A DNA stretch of 21,102 nt from Aureobasidium sp. EXF-3400 (Eukaryota; Ascomycota; Dothideomycetes; Dothideales; Saccotheciaceae). Made by a program: the position numbers and the translations under genes. This document shows, piece after piece, positions 16,540-21,102 of the stretch (positions are counted from its first letter, which is position 1; each line of letters opens with the position of its first letter). The notes beneath the pieces were generated by a model. That model was not told where the DNA came from, did not search any database, and saw only the letters and a program-made list of their open reading frames with translations. The DNA is taken from the NCBI GenBank assembly GCA_024195585.1, contig SWBL01000555.1:1-21102 (forward strand), read 5' to 3'.

Positions 16540-17756
16540 TTCTGGTACAGGCTCGAGAGGACTCAAGATGTTCTTCGCGTCTTTGCCTGAGCGAACGATG
16601 GCGCCCGGTAGTATAGGGGACTCCTCAGTAAATCGAAAGCTGAAAAGCGTTGCTGCTACGGTTCTCGCAGCCGTACAATAAATGTATAGGTTCAGCACTA
16701 CTGGACGTGCGGAGCCGAAGGACTCAATCTGGCCAAAGCTCAAACAACTATGTCAGTGCATAAAGATCATGATCCTGGTCATCCTGAGGCAACATAAAGA
16801 CTTCCGCTGTGCGATCTGTGGAGAATCGCTGGCCGTCCCTAAGGTCGTTGGAGTCTAGCCCAAGGGCGGCTACCGAATTGGAGAGTGCTACTACGATGTA
16901 GACGCATCGTGTAGACATAAAGCGAACCTTGTCTCACCAGACTGATTATCTTGCACAATCGACAGGTGATCAGCTTGGCGGGTTGCACTAAGCTCAGGTT
17001 TTACAAACGTCGAGCTGAGCTATTCCAGAGGCATACTAACTATTTCTACATAGCGTGGGACTAGTAGCGCTTGACGCTTCTACCTTTTCAACTCCTGCAT
17101 ATTCTGGGGACGTTAGACTGTTAAGTCTGCACCCTTTGCCAAGCCGCAGCTCGACAGACATAATCATCCTGGAAAAAACCTTGTGGGCTGTGGATTTCTG
17201 AGTCTAGAGCGAACTGTTGAAATTCTCGACAGATTCCTTTATGGAATGACGCATGATCCTAATTCAACCCGACAGGCTCAATGGTTAGAGATGGTAGGGT
17301 GACCAAGTCAACAGACTAGGCGTCACGGGACAGAATCGGGGGCACATGGCCATACGTACATATGGGTTTGAGCCATGTGATAAGAGATAAGTCATGAAAT
17401 GAAACATGTAGTCAGAAATCCTTCCATAAACTACCGTTGGGCACACACAAACCTAGCCATCCTCACTGTGGCTTTTGATGAGTCGTGCACCAGATTGTAC
17501 CGATCTCGGGACATGCACGAGATCCAACGGCAATTGGTCCCGGCAGTAGACCGATTGCAAGAGAGGCTTGACCACAGCTGCCACAGGAACGCACAAAGTA
17601 ATGCAAACAAACGATATGTAAGGCTGGCGAAGCGAGGGTGTATCTTCTCCGCTTGGAATCTGGCAGGATCATCATCTATACAATTGCATGTGGCATCCGT
17701 ATTTTACGACTCTTTGTCCGAGTACGTTTCTTGGCTGTGAGACATAATGGTTGACT
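16540..17756. other. Intergenic with no recognised gene
   Basis: No convincing gene is seen. A plus-strand ATG frame of 113 codons (17399-17740) has no recognisable motif and is left uncalled. A hairpin with 8-bp arms CACATGGC (17343-17350) and GCCATGTG (17371-17378) is present. The AGACTGTTAAGTCT hairpin near 17115 resembles an anticodon arm, but no other tRNA part is found. Confidence 0.4.
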
Positions 17757-17890
17757 TGTCGAGACTCGAACTCATAACACAGAGGTTCGTATCACTTGAG
17801 TGTCTTTAGGTGCAAGACTCGATGCATAAACGAAACGACTAGATGGATAGTCACCATCATCCTGATGAAGACAAGAATTTCTAGCCTAAC
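17757..17890 (-). repeat. 3' flank of dispersed repeat, copy 2
   Basis: Patchy same-orientation similarity to 7726-7860, described there. It lies just beyond the truncated 3' end of the gene copy at 17965. This suggests that copy 2 once spanned the whole unit and lost its middle by internal deletion. Confidence 0.35.
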
Positions 17891-17964
17891 ATCTCTGCAT
17901 CTTGCCAACTTGGATTCGTAAGATGTTCGTCCGGAACTAGCGGGACAATGAGAGGCCGAAGTTT

Positions 17965-18676
17965 CTAACAAAAACTTGCGCTCGCGAGGACGAAAGCGAC
18001 CGATGCCACGAGGAATGGCTGGGGGAACTCTTTGACCATGATCACGCGCCTTTTGACGGCTTCAATATCGAGGGACAGGTCCAGGACTGTGCAATGTCTG
18101 GACCTTGCATCGTTATGAGCTTTCGCAGGCCCTAGCATCCTTTCGTTTATGTCGGTTAGCTCTGACGTTGGTTCTAAGTGATAGCGTAAGAGGTGACCCG
18201 GCCGCTTCTTCGCTGGCGGCGACCCAGATCTTGAGAACATTAAGGTCATGATTGTGACCTAGAAAGTGTCGAAGATCCTTGAAGTAGAAGTTCCGACTGG
18301 AGTCTCCCTACATCGACACAAATGGCATAACGAGAGTTGAAGCTAAGTGAACCACCAGACAGACACAGACTAACGCAGTGATATAGCCAGATGATGGGCA
18401 CCTATGACGGTGACACTGGAACATTAGCGCTCTTAGCACGACATATAGCCCAAAGAATACCTGTTCCCGCACAATGTCGAAGTCGTTTTCGATTTTGAGA
18501 AAGCGTGCGAATCCATCCACCCAGGCTTTCCGTAGAGACAAGGAGAGCAGCCTTGGCTCTTGAGGTGGTGCGTAGATAGTTGATTTCGTTGTGGAAGGAG
18601 CGGAACACGACACGGCCTGGCGAGAAACAGCACTGGGCCGGGGGTCATGTTGCCATGCGAAGTCTCGACCGTACAA
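17965..18676 (-). pseudogene. Deleted and frameshifted paralogue of the 647-residue gene
   Basis: Three blocks match the full-length gene and its leader in order. The first is KAWVDGFARFLKIEN (18485-18529), in a frame open at 18308-18676. The second is KDLRHFLGHNHD then LKIWVAASEE (about 18210-18290), corresponding to EDLGHFPGHNNN then LKIWIGVSEE. The third is HCTVLDLSLDIEAVKRRVI (about 18040-18100), corresponding to DCTVLDLSIDIQAAKSRVT. Blocks two and three lie in different frames. About 28 residues at the start and the segment between NVGADRRKRKKAR and the CTVLDL block are shortened. Everything C-terminal to about residue 175 (roughly 1.4 kb of coding sequence) is gone. This is a clear relic, yet its putative first exon is open where the full-length copy has a stop. 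Confidence 0.75.
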
Positions 18677-19005
18677 TGCCGTCAGCCATGCGACGCGTTT
18701 GACGTTCAGAATTCGCAGGGCAAGAAGTTGACGCGCGCACAGTCAGGCGTATCAGGACAAGCTCTGTCGTGTTCCTGCTACACACGCCACGAATGGAGTG
18801 AATGTAGACGCGTGAACGTTAGAGTGATGGCAGATCGTGTAATCGGGAAAATGTAGAATAGGAAGATGAGGAAAGGACGATGGAAGAATGTGGGACGAGC
18901 AGCGGGTAAAGTAGAGCAGCGAGAAACCGACAGACCGCGTCGGTGCTTGCATCGTCTCGAAATTTGCGTTTCACCGGACTGCGATGACATGAGGTGATCA
19001 TCCAC
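18450..19005 (-). repeat. 5' leader of the repeat family, copy 2
   Basis: Collinear with 10100-10660. It includes the identical 22-nt block at 18729-18750, the shared GCGAGAAACAGCACTGG segment, the C/T-rich tract (on the minus strand) at about 18840-18950, and the distal GAAATTTGCGTTTCACCGG, which is similar to GAATTTGCATTCTACCGAG in copy 1. Many differences in the best-aligned blocks are A/G or C/T transitions. It lies in direct orientation, about 8.3 kb from copy 1. Confidence 0.75.
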
Positions 19006-19009
19006 GATG

Positions 19010-19662
19010 GAAATCTTATCTAACGACAGTCTCATGCGGGGTAGAGCACTTGATTCTTCTTGGAACCTCCATATCCGACTAACGCAGTGTCGTGGGTGGG
19101 CTGGTTCATATCTAACCTTTCCACTCTAGGCCTTTCCCACTGCTTTACCACGAATACACTTGTCCGGGAATTTATCATCTTACTCAGAATGGTGGCAATC
19201 CTTAGCAGTTTCCCTTCAGAAGTTCTTACGGCCTCTAAATAGTCCGCCGAATAGTGGAACCAAGATGGTAGGTCATACGTGAATCGTTGTTGTGCAGTCT
19301 AGGCGCCACCTGATCTCTTCACCCAGGTAAGTGCCTACATGAGGCAGCGATACCGGCAACAAGTCTCGAGAGCTGCGAACAACGTCTTTCGGGTGGAAAC
19401 AACGAGGATCTCCCGACGTTTATGAGGAAAATGCTTCAGTGGTAACCTGAGGATTGCAGTAGTTGGCAAGACATACTTTTCGAGGAATGGCTCCTCGCGG
19501 ACTTGATCGAATCTGGTGAGATAGTGAGGGACGGTTAAAAGTAGTATTGCCCTACATCAGCAATCATAAGTCTCGATCTCGTTGGCTGAGACAAATCTTT
19601 CGCTCCTAACTTTGAAGCGAGGGCTTGCGTTGAGTTGTTCAGTACACGGAGGGCTTGAATAA
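19010..19662. other. Intergenic with no recognised gene
   Basis: Only short frames are present and nothing is recognisable as a domain, RNA gene or repeat beyond the end of the leader copy at about 19005. Confidence 0.4.
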
Positions 19663-19932
19663 TCAGCGTTCAGCCAGTCTTCGAGGCTTGGCAGTATCGG
19701 TGACCGCGTTTTCGGATTTACCGCTCTTCTTTATAGGCTTGAGCAGCGAGAGCATCTGCGAGGCAGTGCTCATAGGAAATTCCCCGTATAAGGTAGCAGG
19801 GCGAGTGTAGGGTCGGATGGGCTCAGGGCCAACCCAGGACTCATGATTCGTGTAAGTGAGACCTTCAACATTTCCATGCCAAGAGTGCGGCGGTCGACAC
19901 CATATTTGGCTAGCGCATTCATCACAGGCCAC
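19663..19932 (-). CDS. Possible small Cys-containing protein or 3' exon
   Basis: The frame is open for about 90 codons and contains a CDEC motif near its start, WCRPPHSWHGN, then YTNHESWVGPEPIRPYTRP and a Lys-rich tail. It reads as plausible protein, but it has no ATG at the 5' end (the first codon in the open stretch that could serve is GTG) and no family that I recognise. If real it would probably be the last exon of a minus-strand gene whose upstream exon I could not find. The opposite strand is also open here, with its own CxxC pairs, so this may be a shadow. Low confidence. Confidence 0.25.
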   Translation of the reverse strand: MACDECASQIWCRPPHSWHGNVEGLTYTNHESWVGPEPIRPYTRPATLYGEFPMSTASQMLSLLKPIKKSGKSENAVTDTAKPRRLAER

Positions 19933-20198
19933 TTCTAACCTCCCACTTCAAACCTGCGCACGCTGCTCTACCGCAATTCGCTTACAACAAAATCTACGTC
20001 ACATAGAAATTGACTCTGCTCCCATTACTCCGAATCTCTAAAGTTGACGTATGTTGGCAAGGCACCTGAGCAACAATTGCAGTTTGTCTTAGTCCTTCCC
20101 GAATTCACCCAGCTCGATTCCGACCACATCCGAATATTGAAGTTATCTGTGATCGGCGCGCCCCGGAGGTTGCTCACGTCGCCTGACTCCATTCAGAC

Positions 20199-21102
20199 AT
20201 GTTCATCGATGGCCACATGGGCTCGCTGCTTGATACAAGAGACATAGCCACGACAGCGAGAGCAGTCATGACGTGTCGACTTCCCCGACGCAAGACTGCT
20301 CGTGAAAGCTACAACCTTAGACATCCCCCTAGCGACCGCCATATACTTCGTAATGTGGAGGTATCTGATGAGGATTGCGCACAGGATCAGTGTGGTGTCA
20401 GTCAAGTTGACGATGCTTCACAGTCCACCTCTAATTCCATCGGCCAACAACCAACCAATCGTAGTGCTAAGCCTTCGGATACGGGTGGAAGGGCAAACGA
20501 TTTACCTGCTGAGAGAGCCTCTGACTCGCTGCGCACACAGCGGTACCAGCCCAGGTATCTCATCCATACTCCAACCCATCAGTCTAGCCCTACCAGTGGC
20601 AAATCGAAGAGTGAGGGGGAAGCAAGCGAAGCCGAGCTGAAAGGCCGCAGACAAAGTCGTCGGCTACTGGATACTAAGCGTGTCAAGAAAACGAATGAGA
20701 CATTAAAGCCCTGCATCCAAACGGTCAACAATCAGCTGGTATGTGCTGCAAGGCCCAGCTCGAATGCAAAAGGCGATAGTCTTGTCGCTTCGCCCAGGCC
20801 CTCCTGTCTCGGACAAGAGGAACTTTCCAGCACTTCCGACCAAGCCACCGCTCCTGCAAATGAACAGATCCGTGTGGTGAAACCGAAGGGCTGGGTCAAG
20901 ATCCACAAGACCCGTTTTGTTGGTGATGCAAAGAAATACTGGAAGAGGCCAAGCATCGAGACATCTCGATGTGTCTGCACGTGGCCGGCGCCGGGCTTTC
21001 CAGCGCGCGGATGTGACGAAAGTTGCCTCAACCGTGCTATGGACTATGAATGCGACTCGAACAATTGTGGTCTCGGAGACTTGTGTACAAACCGTGAGTT
21101 TG
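20199..21102 (+). CDS. SET-domain histone methyltransferase, N-terminal part with AWS domain (runs off window)
   Basis: The frame is open from ATG 20199 (an in-frame TGA lies at 20184-20186) to the window end, giving 301 complete codons. Residues 1-225 are hydrophilic, Ser/Thr/Arg-rich and probably disordered (RRKTARESYNLRHPPS near the start). Residues about 228-301 match the AWS (associated-with-SET) zinc domain. GWVKIHKTRFVGDA is followed by CVC (258, 260), GCDESCLNR (Cys272, Cys276), YEC (285), Cys290 and LCTNREF (Cys296), the seven-cysteine pattern that directly precedes the SET domain in ASH1- and SET2-type H3K36 methyltransferases. The catalytic SET domain must lie beyond 21102. The long disordered N-terminus with AWS placed near residue 260 suits an ASH1-like enzyme somewhat better than SET2, but this is inference. 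Nuclear location is expected. Confidence 0.9.
   Translation, partial: MFIDGHMGSLLDTRDIATTARAVMTCRLPRRKTARESYNLRHPPSDRHILRNVEVSDEDCAQDQCGVSQVDDASQSTSNSIGQQPTNRSAKPSDTGGRANDLPAERASDSLRTQRYQPRYLIHTPTHQSSPTSGKSKSEGEASEAELKGRRQSRRLLDTKRVKKTNETLKPCIQTVNNQLVCAARPSSNAKGDSLVASPRPSCLGQEELSSTSDQATAPANEQIRVVKPKGWVKIHKTRFVGDAKKYWKRPSIETSRCVCTWPAPGFPARGCDESCLNRAMDYECDSNNCGLGDLCTNREF

Noticed and set aside
17112..17130. AGACTGTTAAGTCT hairpin resembling a tRNA-Asn anticodon arm
   Set aside because: No D-arm, T-arm or acceptor stem is found around it.
17399..17740. 113-codon ATG-started plus-strand frame
   Set aside because: No motif, no promoter signal and no conservation with the matching position beside copy 1.
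17757..17860. tRNA-like B-box (GTTCGAGTC on the minus strand near 17770), possibly a tRNA or SINE
   Set aside because: No A-box, no pairing acceptor stem and no anticodon arm could be fitted, and the equivalent site in copy 1 is not conserved.

Overview
The window reads as nuclear DNA of a filamentous ascomycete, most likely a Dothideomycete. The evidence is short spliceosomal introns (about 46-64 nt) with GT..AG ends, monocistronic genes on both strands, long intergenic spacers, and fungal families: a class I terpene synthase, an F-box/Cys-rich protein, a Ser/Thr-rich secreted wall protein, a Ulp1-like protease and an AWS/SET chromatin protein. The species is not identifiable from the sequence alone.

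Layout. 307-2574 (-): a Ulp1/C48-type cysteine protease locus with intact catalytic residues but several reading-frame changes. 3989-4288 (-): a small protein with GRF-like zinc modules. 4919-5221 (-): the C-terminal half of a BRCT domain with no visible start, probably a gene relic. 5677-7151 (+): a terpene synthase split into nine exons. It is invisible as one ORF but splices to 351 codons carrying DDxxD, the Arg pyrophosphate sensor, NSE and RY motifs. 8022-9965 (-): a 647-residue protein of unknown function. 12418-13092 (+): an acidic coiled-coil protein. 13810-14490 (+): an F-box/Cys-rich protein. 14851-16461 (-): a secreted Thr-rich cell-surface protein. 20199-21102 (+): the first 301 codons of a SET-type histone methyltransferase, running off the window.

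The most unusual structure is a dispersed direct repeat built around the 647-aa gene. Its 5' leader recurs at 11600-11800 (fragment) and at 18302-19005. Downstream of the latter lies an internally deleted, frameshifted copy of the gene (17965-18676). The copies have decayed in different ways: the full-length copy has a stop in the putative upstream exon, while the deleted copy keeps that exon open. Many differences in the best-aligned blocks are transitions, and the stop is a CAG-to-TAG change, which would fit repeat-induced point mutation.

No operon-like arrangement is seen. No P450, transporter or other tailoring gene is recognisable beside the terpene synthase, so it looks like a stand-alone synthase within this window. 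No rRNA, tRNA, CRISPR or complete transposon was found.
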